Below, piece after piece: positions 1-7,646 of a stretch of 28,123 bases of DNA. Both the position numbers and the translations under genes were made by a program. Position 1 is the first letter of the stretch. Each line of letters begins with the position of its first letter. This stretch comes from DATKCJ01 sp035513275. Lineage in GTDB: Bacteria; Verrucomicrobiota; Verrucomicrobiia; Opitutales; Opitutaceae. A model generated the notes under the pieces. That model worked only from the letters and a program-made list of their open reading frames with translations, did no database searches and was not told the DNA's origin. The stretch lies in the NCBI GenBank assembly GCA_035513275.1, contig DATKCJ010000102.1, forward strand, positions 1 to 28,123. Reading direction: 5' to 3'.

Positions 1-1
1 C

Positions 2-460
2 ATGTTTGTCCCCACCATCGGCCAGCGGGCCGATATCCTGCTCCATCTGGGCCGGAAAGAGGAAGCGCTCACGCTGGCCCGCTCGGTCGCGCAGCAGGCA
101 TCGGTGCAGCCGCGTTGGTGGTTGGACGGCCCGGTAATCCACGTGTTGCGGGCGACCGGCCAGCAGCAGGAGGCGGAAGCCCACGCGGCCCGGCTTTTGC
201 GGACGCTGCCGCCGGACAACATGGTCCGCGGCTATGTGCTGGCCGGAGTGGGGCGTCCCGCCGAGGCGGTTGACCAGCTACTCGCGACCGGACTCGAATC
301 TTCGCTGATTTTCTCGTTCATCTTCGACACGTTCTGGGACGAAGTCCGGCAGGATCCCCGGTTGCCCGAGTTGCTGGTCAAGCTGAACCTCGTGGAGGAA
401 TACCGGCGCGGTCGCGAAGCCCTGGCGCAGCTTGGCCAAGAGCGGGAGCGAAAGAAGTGA
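2..460 (+). CDS. TPR-repeat protein, C-terminal part (probable third TIR-TPR paralogue, cut by window edge)
   Basis: This is the 3' end of a gene that enters from the left; the first ATG in the window is probably internal. The visible 152 residues are helical TPR-like repeats and align over their whole length with the C-terminal end of the protein at 627-4028. Both have a GRKEEAL helix, a QPRW motif, a repeat with alternating Ala and His (AEAHAARLL here, AAAHADAVL there), a (R)GYVLA/RGFVLA helix, a late 'F-D-x-W-(R/D)-(D/E)' stretch and a 'DPR-(L/F)' motif before the end. The upstream part probably carries a TIR domain like its two neighbours, but that part is not visible. The stop overlaps a GTG in a GTGAGCGAT context that resembles the start of the gene at 4025, which may be a relic of an overlapping downstream start. 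Confidence 0.8.
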   Translation: MFVPTIGQRADILLHLGRKEEALTLARSVAQQASVQPRWWLDGPVIHVLRATGQQQEAEAHAARLLRTLPPDNMVRGYVLAGVGRPAEAVDQLLATGLESSLIFSFIFDTFWDEVRQDPRLPELLVKLNLVEEYRRGREALAQLGQERERKK

Positions 461-468
461 GCGATGAG

Positions 469-626
469 AATTGCCGATTGCCAACTGCCGATTGCCGAAT
501 GAACGGGATCATACCCAACGTGGATTCCCCTCAAACCAACGCTCGGATACGTAGTAACGAACGCCTTTTTCGCAACCGCATGCCGGTGTCTTTCAATCGG
601 CATTCGCCAATCGGCAATCGGCAATC
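469..626. repeat. Inverted pair of heptanucleotide tandem arrays flanking a 90-nt core
   Basis: The left arm (469-503) is a tandem heptamer array with consensus GATTGCC (units at 469, 476, 483, 490, 497). The right arm (594-626) is the same array in reverse complement, CAATCGG (units at 594, 601, 608, 615, 622). About 29 of 34 positions pair between arms. The core between them shows no coding potential. The right arm runs directly into the ATG of the next gene and leaves no ribosome-binding site. A transcript could fold into a long hairpin here. Confidence 0.85.
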
Positions 627-3600
627 ATGAGCGCAGCGAACTCAGCCGTCTTCCTCAGCTACGCCTCGCAAGACGCGGAAGCCGCCCGGCGCATTTGCGA
701 ATCATTACGCGCCAGCGGCGTCGAAGTGTGGTTCGATGTCGAAGGCGGGCTCGAGCATGGCGACGAATGGGACGCGAAGATCCGGCGGCAGATCAAGGAA
801 TGTGTGTTGTTCATTCCGCTCGTCTCGGCGAACACGCAGGCGCGGCATGAAGGTTACTTCCGCATCGAATGGGAACTCGCGGCGCAGCGCGCGATGGGCA
901 TCGCGTCCGGCGTCGCGTTCATCCTGCCTGTCGTGATCGATGACACGCGCGAACCCGAGGCGCTCGTGCCGGATCGTTTTCGCGCGGTGCAGTGGACGCG
1001 GCTGCCCGGCGGGGTCGTGCCGCCCGAGGTGCAGGCGCGGTTCCTGAAACTCTGGTCGCACCGCACCGGCGTGCTGAAGCATGAGGCGGTGAGCGGCGGA
1101 CCGAGGACAGAGGACGGAGGACGGAAGACCGAGGACGGAGCGGAACAAGGCACACGCAGGAAACGAAACCCGGCGGTGATGGCGTTCGCGATCCTCGCTC
1201 TCGTCGCCGTGGCTGCGGTTGTCGTCTGGCAGCCGTGGCAGAGTTCCGACTCCGACCTACCCGCTCCTCGCTCCTCGCTACCCGCTACTCCCCCTCCGAG
1301 TGAAGCCCGGCAGCTCGTCGAGCGGGCCCGGGAGTTGATGGACAAGGTCAACGTGCTGCCCGGCGATCTCAACACCGCCGCCGGCATGCTCGAGCAGGCG
1401 GCCCAGCTTGCGCCCAATGATGCGCTGGTCTGGTCGACCTGGGCTCTGCTCGACCTGCGCTACGTCAGCTTGGATTTCGACAACACGCCCTCGCGCCACA
1501 ACGTCGCCCGGGCCCATGCCGCCCAGGCCAACGCGCTCGATCCTGACAGCCGCGAGACGCGCTACACCCAGGCTGAAGTGATGCGCAGCCTCGCCTGGGA
1601 TCCGGCCACGCAGGCCGCGGCGGAAAAGGTCCTCCGCCCCATGCTGTCGGAAGCCCCGCAGGACGGTCGCGTGCTGATCCCGCTTGGTTGGGTGGCCTTT
1701 GCTCAGGGACGATTGGACGACGCGGTCGCGCACTTCGAGCGGGCGGCGCTGCTTCCCGCCTGCGCGGTCCATGCCACGTATTGCAAGGCCCTCGTTCTCG
1801 CGCTCAGGAACCACTTCGAAGCCTGTGATCGGGCCCTGGATCAGCTTCTGATGCTCGCACCGACCCACGCGTTTGGCCTCTGCCAAAAGGCCGCGCTCAG
1901 CCTGGCGTGGCATGGGGATCTGGAGGCTTCACGTGCATTCATCGAGCGTGTTCCACCGCAAATGCGGGTCGAGGACATGTCGGCCTCCTTTGCCTATGGG
2001 GTTTATATGACCCGGCGGGAATATGACCTGGCCGTGCAGGCGATCCGGGCGGTGCCGCGCGATTACCTTTCCGCCCAGCCGGGACCCGGTCCTTCCGGCT
2101 TCTACATCGGCGAGGCGCTCGCCGCCGCCGGCAAGAACGCCGCGGCCGAGATCGAGTGGCGGAGCGCGTTGGCGACCGTCGAACGCCGGCTCGCGGAGGC
2201 GCCCAGCGACGAGACCCTCATGAAGTTCAAGGCGCTTTTGCTGGCCCGACTCGGCGACCGCGTGGCCGCGGAGCGCGTGTGGAAGGCCGTCGTTGAACTC
2301 CACGGCGACATGGCCTGGGGTAACATGGCCCCGCTCCTCCACGTCGTGTTTCTGCCTCCGGACGAGGCGATCGCCTGGCTCAACGACCGGCTCGCAGACC
2401 CGCAGTATTGGTTCACGGCGGCGATACTGCGCCTCAGTCCGCTCTATGATCCCCTGCGCTCGAATCCAAAGTTCACCGCGCTCGTGGAAAAAATGGAAGC
2501 GGACCCCCGCTTCTCGCCCAAGGCGAAACAGGTGACGGCAGAGGGAGGCCAGAGATCGGATTCTAATCTACCCGCTACTCACTCCTCACTACTCGCTACT
2601 CCCCAGGACAAATCCGTCGCCGTCCTGGCCTTCGCGAATCTTTCCGACGACAAGGGCAACGAATATTTCTCGGACGGCATCAGCGAGGAGTTGCTCAACG
2701 TCCTCGCGAAGGTGCCGGGCCTCACGGTGAAGGGCCGGTCGTCGGGATTCTTCTTCAAGGGCAAGGACACGCCGGTCCCCGAGATCGCGCAGCAACTCGG
2801 CGTCACCTACGTCGTGCAAGGCAGCGTGCGCAAGGCCGGCAACCGCGTGCGCATCTCCGCGCAGTTGATCCGCGCGGCGAGCGATGAAGTCGTCTGGTCG
2901 TCCGGCTCCCTCGATCGTGACTTGCAGGACATCTTCGCCGTGCAGGACGAGATCGCCGGGCTCGTCGCGCAACAACTGCAACTCAAGCTCGGCGTGACCA
3001 AGCCCGCGCGCGAAGTGAATCCGGAGGCGCACCGGCTCCTGTTGGAGGCGCGGCATTATTGGCATCAGCGCGGGGAACAGAACTTTGACCGGACCGAAGC
3101 GTTGTTGCGCCAGGCCCTGGCGATCGATCCGGACTTCGCGCCGGCGCACGCCGCGATGGCGGACCTGTGGGTGATGCGCGCGGCCTACCGGACGACGGAA
3201 GGCGTCGCTGACCTTTCGGAGGAACTGCGCTCATTGCGCACCAGCGCGGCGCGCGCCACGGAGCTTGATTCGTCGCTCGTCGCGCCGATCGCGGCCATGG
3301 CCTATGGCCTGTTGATCGAAGGTCGGATGGAGGCAGCGCAGCAGCAGTTCGAGGCCGCCGTGGCACGGAGCCCGAACGATCCCACGGTGCGCCTCTGGCG
3401 GGCGCTCTTCCTGATGCAAAACGGCGACTTCGATGCGGCGTATCAGGAATTCGCCCACGCCCGCGAACTCGATCCGAAGGCGTGGATCATCACCCATCTC
3501 AGCGGACAGAACGCGCTGCAACTCGGGCGCAAGGAGGAGGCGCTGGCGTTGTTTCGGCAGGCGAATGCCGATCGACCGGATGGGTTCGCTCCGGCGGTCG

Positions 3601-4028
3601 GTTATGAGTCGCTCGCATTGTGGCAGAGCGGTCGCTCCGATGAGGCCGTCACCGCCGCCCGCGCCGTCCGGCAAACCTGGCCCAGGCAACCACGCTGGCA
3701 GGCGGACGCTCATGCGATCTGGGTTCTCCGGCAAGCCGGCTTGACGACGGAGGCCGCGGCCCACGCCGACGCGGTGCTCGCAGGCCTTCCCGCGCAAACC
3801 TATCAACGCGGATTCGTGCTCGCGGCCCTGGGCCGGTTTGACGAGGCACTGCCGTATCTGGAGGGCACCACGACCCTGGCGCGGGACGCGGTTTCCTCGC
3901 TGGTGATCTTCGATCCCTGGCGCGACGATCCCCGCTTCGCGGCCTTGATCGAGAAACTGCACTGGACCGAGCAATACGCCCGGGCCCGGGAGGCGATGAA
4001 GCAGGCCGCGGCGACGGCGAAAAGATGA
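627..4028 (+). CDS. Membrane-anchored TIR - TPR - TolB-N-like - TPR protein
   Basis: The 1133-residue protein has four parts. Residues 5-145 are a TIR domain with an AVFLSYASQDAEAA strand-loop, a GVEVWFD strand and a YFRIEW motif whose Glu81 aligns with the catalytic glutamate of NAD-cleaving TIR domains such as SARM1. Residues 184-201 are one transmembrane helix after a basic RRKR stretch. Residues 220-640 are TPR-like repeats. Residues 661-790 match the TolB-N-like module often found with TPRs (KSVAVLAFANLSDDKGNEYF start, later GSVRKAGNRVRISAQL), and TPRs follow to the end. The linkers at residues 157-171, 211-222 and 647-659 are encoded by heptamer repeats. The start is the ATG touching the upstream repeat; no Shine-Dalgarno is visible. 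The stop overlaps the next start (ATGA), so the two genes are probably translationally coupled. NADase activity and a signalling or defence role are inferences. Confidence 0.85.
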   Translation: MSAANSAVFLSYASQDAEAARRICESLRASGVEVWFDVEGGLEHGDEWDAKIRRQIKECVLFIPLVSANTQARHEGYFRIEWELAAQRAMGIASGVAFILPVVIDDTREPEALVPDRFRAVQWTRLPGGVVPPEVQARFLKLWSHRTGVLKHEAVSGGPRTEDGGRKTEDGAEQGTRRKRNPAVMAFAILALVAVAAVVVWQPWQSSDSDLPAPRSSLPATPPPSEARQLVERARELMDKVNVLPGDLNTAAGMLEQAAQLAPNDALVWSTWALLDLRYVSLDFDNTPSRHNVARAHAAQANALDPDSRETRYTQAEVMRSLAWDPATQAAAEKVLRPMLSEAPQDGRVLIPLGWVAFAQGRLDDAVAHFERAALLPACAVHATYCKALVLALRNHFEACDRALDQLLMLAPTHAFGLCQKAALSLAWHGDLEASRAFIERVPPQMRVEDMSASFAYGVYMTRREYDLAVQAIRAVPRDYLSAQPGPGPSGFYIGEALAAAGKNAAAEIEWRSALATVERRLAEAPSDETLMKFKALLLARLGDRVAAERVWKAVVELHGDMAWGNMAPLLHVVFLPPDEAIAWLNDRLADPQYWFTAAILRLSPLYDPLRSNPKFTALVEKMEADPRFSPKAKQVTAEGGQRSDSNLPATHSSLLATPQDKSVAVLAFANLSDDKGNEYFSDGISEELLNVLAKVPGLTVKGRSSGFFFKGKDTPVPEIAQQLGVTYVVQGSVRKAGNRVRISAQLIRAASDEVVWSSGSLDRDLQDIFAVQDEIAGLVAQQLQLKLGVTKPAREVNPEAHRLLLEARHYWHQRGEQNFDRTEALLRQALAIDPDFAPAHAAMADLWVMRAAYRTTEGVADLSEELRSLRTSAARATELDSSLVAPIAAMAYGLLIEGRMEAAQQQFEAAVARSPNDPTVRLWRALFLMQNGDFDAAYQEFAHARELDPKAWIITHLSGQNALQLGRKEEALALFRQANADRPDGFAPAVGYESLALWQSGRSDEAVTAARAVRQTWPRQPRWQADAHAIWVLRQAGLTTEAAAHADAVLAGLPAQTYQRGFVLAALGRFDEALPYLEGTTTLARDAVSSLVIFDPWRDDPRFAALIEKLHWTEQYARAREAMKQAAATAKR
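1096..1137. repeat. Heptanucleotide tandem array in coding sequence (consensus GAGGACG)
   Basis: Six consecutive 7-bp units run from 1096: GCGGACC, GAGGACA, GAGGACG, GAGGACG, GAAGACC, GAGGACG. They encode the acidic/basic linker between the TIR domain and the transmembrane helix (residues 157-171, containing two TEDG copies). Six units make 42 bp and keep the frame. Confidence 0.85.
1257..1291. repeat. Heptanucleotide tandem array in coding sequence (CTACCCG/CTCCTCG type)
   Basis: Five 7-bp units: CTACCCG, CTCCTCG, CTCCTCG, CTACCCG, CTACTCC. They encode residues 211-222 (LPAPRSSLPATP) between the transmembrane helix and the first TPR block. A near copy in the same reading phase lies at 2568-2602. 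Confidence 0.85.
2568..2602. repeat. Second copy of the CTACCCG-type heptanucleotide array in the same gene
   Basis: Five 7-bp units: CTACCCG, CTACTCA, CTCCTCA, CTACTCG, CTACTCC. They encode LPATHSSLLATP, the linker between the first TPR block and the TolB-N-like domain. The peptide is nearly the same as that from the array at 1257-1291, and the short flank before it is also similar (SDSD versus SDSN). Confidence 0.85.
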
Positions 4029-5899
4029 GCGATCCCGGCAAAGCAGTCTTCCTTTCCTACGCGTCCCAAGACGCGGAGGCGGCGCGGCGCATCGCCGACG
4101 CGCTCCGCACCGCCGGCGTCGAGGTCTGGTTCGACCAGAGCGAGCTGCGCGGCGGGGATGCGTGGGACGCAGCGATCCGCAAACAGATCAGAGAGTGCGC
4201 GCTGTTCGTGCCGATCGTTTCGGCGAACACGCAGTCGCGCGCTGAGGGATACTTCAGGCTCGAGTGGCGGCTTGCGGTCGAACGTTCGCACCTGATGGCG
4301 GACGATGCGCCGTTTCTCTTTCCAATCGTGATAGGCGAGGTGAGCGACGCGGCCGCGCGCGTGCCTGACAAATTTCGCGAGGTGCAGTGGACCCGCCTCC
4401 GCCAGGCCTACGGCGGGCAGGCCCGCCTGGAAGGCGATGATCCTGAGTGGAGGAGTTTCGCCGAGCGGGTGGCGAAACTGCTCAGCGGTGAGGTGCGACC
4501 CTCCTTCGCCAAGGCTTCGGAGGGCGGGGCTTCTCAGCCCCGAAAGCGCGGGTTCGAGAAGTGGTGGTGGCTGATCTTCGCGATCATGGGGATGTCGGTG
4601 CCGTTCATCGGCGTGTTCAAGAGCAAGGCACCGCGTTCGGAGGGCCCGCAGTTGCCACAGGCTGCGGCACCGGCCGTCTCGAACGCAGATGAGCTCGTCG
4701 CGAAAGCGCACGACATCATGGAGCGGGGAAGCCTGCGCCGCAGCGAGATCGATGCTGCAAATTCGCTTCTCGAGCGTGCGATGGAGATCGACCCTTCGAA
4801 CGCCCGTGCCTGGTCGCTGGCTGCGAACGCGGACCTGGCGATGATCTTCCCTTACCGCTACAACACCTCCGATGCGATGCGACAGCGCGCGATGGCGCGC
4901 GCGAGCCGGGCGCTCAGCCTCGCCCCGGAAGTTCTCGAGGTGCAGGTTGTCCACGCCAATGTCTTTGCACACGCGTCGAACAATCCGGTCTACATCAGGC
5001 AGGCGGAGACGCTTTTCAGGCGCCTTGTCGCGGAACACCCGGAGATGCATTTCCTTGTCATCCGGCTTGCCGACATCCTGCGCGCCGATGGAAGGATGGC
5101 TGAGGGCGCCAGGTACCTTGAAGAAAATGGCGAACCGATTCTCGCCGGCTGGTTCTGGCTCGAGAACGGAAGTCTCGACGAGTCCTACCGGGTGGCGCGC
5201 AGTCCCGCCGCGCAGGCGTCGACCCACGTCGACAAGTGGCTCCTGAAACTCACGATCGAATCATCCTGGCTGCAGGACCTGGATCTTGCATGGAAAACGA
5301 TTGGCGAGATGCCGCCGGAATTGCTAACGGGCGACAATCCGACGGTGTTCACAACGCTGATCGCGTTCTCACGGCGTGAACCGAATCGGATGTTGCAGTT
5401 CACCGCCAGCTTCAGCCGTGACTGGATCGAAAGCTACAACTTCGCGGGCCCGAAACAGTATTGGACCGGATGGGCGCACGAGCTGGCCGGGAGACCGGAG
5501 CGGGCGCGAATCGAATGGCAGGGAGCGCTGCGATTGATAGAGGACGCGCTCGAGACGTCGCCCGGGCGGTTGGAGTTCGGTTATCAGAAGGCAACTCTGC
5601 TTGCATTGCTGGGAGAGACCGATGCTGCGCGCAAGGTTCTTGCCGAGTTTCAGGCGTTCGCCGGGGTCGCTCCTGGTTCAGTCGATTTTGCAAGCCACGA
5701 GGCGTGGCTGGCGCTGGGGGAAAACAACCGTGTGTTCGAGTGGATGGATCCGTTTCTACGCTACAAATCGAACTTTCAATGGATTTACCTCCATTGGCGG
5801 GCGCGGTTCCTTCCGCAATGGGACGCGCTGAGGGGCGACCCGCGTTTCGGGTCGCTATTGCGTGAGACGAAACCGGATTCTGCGAAGCCGTTCGACTGA
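4025..5899 (+). CDS. Membrane-anchored TIR-TPR protein
   Basis: The 624-residue protein is a paralogue of the upstream gene without the TolB-N and second TPR blocks. Residues 5-150 form a TIR domain (AVFLSYASQDAEAA, GVEVWFD, then YFRLEW with the putative catalytic Glu80). Residues 180-198 are a transmembrane helix starting WWWLIFA after a basic RKR. The rest is helical TPR-like repeat to a terminal W..L..DPRFGSLL motif shared with the upstream protein's 'DPRFAALI' end. The linker at residues 159-173 is encoded by two palindromes. The ATG overlaps the preceding stop (ATGA), pointing to one operon. The TGA stop lies within a palindromic repeat at 5890-5924, so the last three residues (PFD) may come from the repeat. 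The ligand or partner is unknown. Confidence 0.85.
   Translation: MSDPGKAVFLSYASQDAEAARRIADALRTAGVEVWFDQSELRGGDAWDAAIRKQIRECALFVPIVSANTQSRAEGYFRLEWRLAVERSHLMADDAPFLFPIVIGEVSDAAARVPDKFREVQWTRLRQAYGGQARLEGDDPEWRSFAERVAKLLSGEVRPSFAKASEGGASQPRKRGFEKWWWLIFAIMGMSVPFIGVFKSKAPRSEGPQLPQAAAPAVSNADELVAKAHDIMERGSLRRSEIDAANSLLERAMEIDPSNARAWSLAANADLAMIFPYRYNTSDAMRQRAMARASRALSLAPEVLEVQVVHANVFAHASNNPVYIRQAETLFRRLVAEHPEMHFLVIRLADILRADGRMAEGARYLEENGEPILAGWFWLENGSLDESYRVARSPAAQASTHVDKWLLKLTIESSWLQDLDLAWKTIGEMPPELLTGDNPTVFTTLIAFSRREPNRMLQFTASFSRDWIESYNFAGPKQYWTGWAHELAGRPERARIEWQGALRLIEDALETSPGRLEFGYQKATLLALLGETDAARKVLAEFQAFAGVAPGSVDFASHEAWLALGENNRVFEWMDPFLRYKSNFQWIYLHWRARFLPQWDALRGDPRFGSLLRETKPDSAKPFD
4499..4542. 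repeat. Two adjacent palindromes in the TIR-to-membrane linker
   Basis: A first imperfect hairpin pairs CCCTCC (4499-4504) with GGAGGG (4519-4524) and GCC with GGC inside. It is followed at once by a perfect hairpin, CGGGGCT (4525-4531) with AGCCCCG (4536-4542) around a 4-nt loop. Both are translated in frame as linker residues 159-173. Confidence 0.7.
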
Positions 5900-5924
5900 G
5901 CTCAGGGCAGGCCCTTCGACGAAC
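5890..5924. repeat. Palindromic intergenic repeat containing the upstream stop codon
   Basis: GTTCG at 5890 pairs with CGAAC at 5920. Inside lie the self-complementary TGAGCTCA (5897-5904) and a GGGC/GCCC mini-stem (5905-5914). The TGA of the TIR-TPR gene is part of the TGAGCTCA palindrome. The element sits between two convergent genes and could act as a bidirectional terminator. Its resemblance to widely dispersed 'CCTTCGAC...GAGCTCAGG' repeats is from memory. Confidence 0.6.
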
Positions 5925-5965
5925 CGGCTCCGGCGAACTGAGCGTGGCGGTGCCCCGATCCGCGT

Positions 5966-7465
5966 TCAAGCCACGGCAGCTGCAGCGGCCTTCTTGCGCG
6001 CGAGCAGCTCGCGCTCGATCTCCTTCATCTGCGCGTCGCGGAGCGGATACTTCAGCAGGACCAATCCTGCGGCGACGGCGAGCGCACCGGGAACCAATGT
6101 GAACAGGAAGTTGAGCCCGTCGACGACCGCCGGGTCGGTGGCCGTCTCGCGCGTGTAACCGATCATCCAAAGGATCATCGCATTGAGCTGCGAACCGAGC
6201 CAGATGCCGCCTTTGATCGCGAAGAGAATCGTGGCGATGATCAGCCCGGTGGCGCGACGGTTGGTCTTCCACTCCGAGTAGTCTGCTACATCGGCATACA
6301 TCGAAAACACGATGACTGGCCCGGGACCTGCGAAGAACATGCCGAGAAGGTGCAGCGTGAGAATCAGCGAAAAGTTGTCGCCCGGCGCGAAGAAGATCGC
6401 GGCGTAGCTCACGCCTTGGGCCGCCATGAACCAGACGTAGAGCGTGCGCTTGTCGTAGCGTTTGGTGAGCCACGTGGTCGGCAGGACTCCCGCGACCTGG
6501 ATCAACGTGCCGAGCGACATGAACAACACCGTCCGCGTGACATCGAGCGTGAAGAACCCGAAGTTCACGGAAAAGAGGTGGGTGCTGCCGCCCTCCATGC
6601 AGTAGGTGAGAAAGTAGAGCATCGCGCCGTTGCGCACGGCGACGTTGCCGAGATTCAAGACAGCCGAGATGAACAGCACCCACCACGGGCCGTTGTTCAT
6701 GAGGTCTTTCAGGTCATCGCGGAAACGCGGGTTCTTCTGAGCGACCGGAGTGACCCGCTCCTTCGTGGTGAAAAACGTCAGCAGGAAGAGCGCGGTGGCG
6801 AGTATGCCGAACGCGATCATCGCCGTCGGATAACCGGTCACGGGATCGTAACCCAGTTCGGCGTTGAAGGTGGGCGACTCGGGCTTGTTGCCGAAGAGTG
6901 TGACGAGCGGCACCATGAACGTCGCGATCAGGAACTGCCCTGCGAATGCCATGAAGAAGCGGTATTGCGAGACCGAGGTGCGCTCCTGGATGTTCGGAGT
7001 GATCACGCCCATCAGCGCGCAATATGGGATGTTGATTCCCGTGTAGACCATCGTCGCGACGATGTAGGTGAAGCCGCAGTAGAAGACCGCCCCCGTCGGT
7101 GTGAGATCGGGCACCGTGAAGAGCAGGTAGGCGCTCACGCCGTAGGGAATTGCGAGCCAGAGAATGTAGGGTCGGTAGCGACCCCAGCGCGTGTGCGTGC
7201 GGTCGGCGATCGCGCCCATGATCGGGTCGTTGACCATGTCCCAGATCTTGGCGACCGCGAATATCCAGAAGATCGCCACGGCCTTGAGCCCCACCACGTC
7301 CGTGTAGAAAAACAACAGGAACATGTTGAACGTCTGAAACAGGAGGTTCGACGCGAGGTCGCCGACGCCGAAGCCGAACTTCTCGAGGAAGCCCAGGCGC
7401 TCTGTGGTGGGATCGGGAGCGGCCGGAGAGACATCGCCGCGCGCGGCAGGAGTGGAGTCAGCCAT
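5966..7465 (-). CDS. GPH-family (glycoside-pentoside-hexuronide) cation symporter, first copy
   Basis: The 499-residue protein has about 12 hydrophobic helices and the GPH/MelB-type architecture. It opens with EKFGFGVGDLASNLLFQ; a DPIMGAIADRTHTRWGRYRP loop follows helix 2, matching the family's conserved D-P-x-x-G-x-x-x-D-R-T-x-T-x-x-G-(R/K) signature. The 'YADVADYSEWKTNRRATG' segment in the second half is also typical. It resembles the XynP/YagG branch that imports xylosides, so it probably carries xylo-oligosaccharides or glucuronoxylosides into the cytoplasm. It is separated from the GH8 gene by about 690 bp containing a plus-strand module, so it is probably transcribed separately. The ATG follows a pyrimidine-rich stretch with no Shine-Dalgarno. 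The exact substrate cannot be read from sequence. Confidence 0.88.
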   Translation of the reverse strand: MADSTPAARGDVSPAAPDPTTERLGFLEKFGFGVGDLASNLLFQTFNMFLLFFYTDVVGLKAVAIFWIFAVAKIWDMVNDPIMGAIADRTHTRWGRYRPYILWLAIPYGVSAYLLFTVPDLTPTGAVFYCGFTYIVATMVYTGINIPYCALMGVITPNIQERTSVSQYRFFMAFAGQFLIATFMVPLVTLFGNKPESPTFNAELGYDPVTGYPTAMIAFGILATALFLLTFFTTKERVTPVAQKNPRFRDDLKDLMNNGPWWVLFISAVLNLGNVAVRNGAMLYFLTYCMEGGSTHLFSVNFGFFTLDVTRTVLFMSLGTLIQVAGVLPTTWLTKRYDKRTLYVWFMAAQGVSYAAIFFAPGDNFSLILTLHLLGMFFAGPGPVIVFSMYADVADYSEWKTNRRATGLIIATILFAIKGGIWLGSQLNAMILWMIGYTRETATDPAVVDGLNFLFTLVPGALAVAAGLVLLKYPLRDAQMKEIERELLARKKAAAAAVA

Positions 7466-7542
7466 GAGGAGAGAGGGGTAGCGGAACGGAAATCAGTCCG
7501 GCCGATTGCCGGTCGACTGACAAGGGTCAAGTCAGCTGCGTC

Positions 7543-7566
7543 GTAGCCCGCCGCGGGAGCGGCGGG
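7543..7566 (+). repeat. Single REP-like palindrome with 5' GTAG foot
   Basis: GTAG is followed by a hairpin pairing CCCGCCGC with GCGGCGGG around a short GGGA-like turn. A conserved 5' GTAG beside an imperfect palindrome is the hallmark of REP sequences processed by RAYT transposases. The same design recurs at 12047-12110 and 23217-23286. Confidence 0.75.
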
Positions 7567-7611
7567 ACCGAATGGTGCATGGGGGCGATCTCCAACAAGG
7601 CAAGACGACAC

Positions 7612-7640
7612 TTGGCATCGCGATGGCTCAGGGCTACATT
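7612..7640 (+). promoter_or_regulatory. Predicted sigma70-type promoter, leaderless arrangement
   Basis: TTGGCA (7612-7617) and TACATT (7635-7640) are separated by exactly 17 bp. The expected transcription start, seven bases after the -10 box, is the A of the ATG at 7647. There is no Shine-Dalgarno sequence, so the mRNA is probably leaderless. Confidence 0.5.
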
Positions 7641-7646
7641 GCAGCC

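Noticed and set aside
1..5899. Interpretation of the TIR genes as a complete known defence system (for example Thoeris)
   Set aside because: There is no ThsA-like effector or other partner nearby, and the TIR proteins are membrane-bound with TPR tails. A defence role remains only a possibility.
6350..7546. A 398-codon open frame antisense to the first GPH symporter
   Set aside because: Highly charged, without hydrophobic or domain pattern, and opposite a clear membrane transporter.
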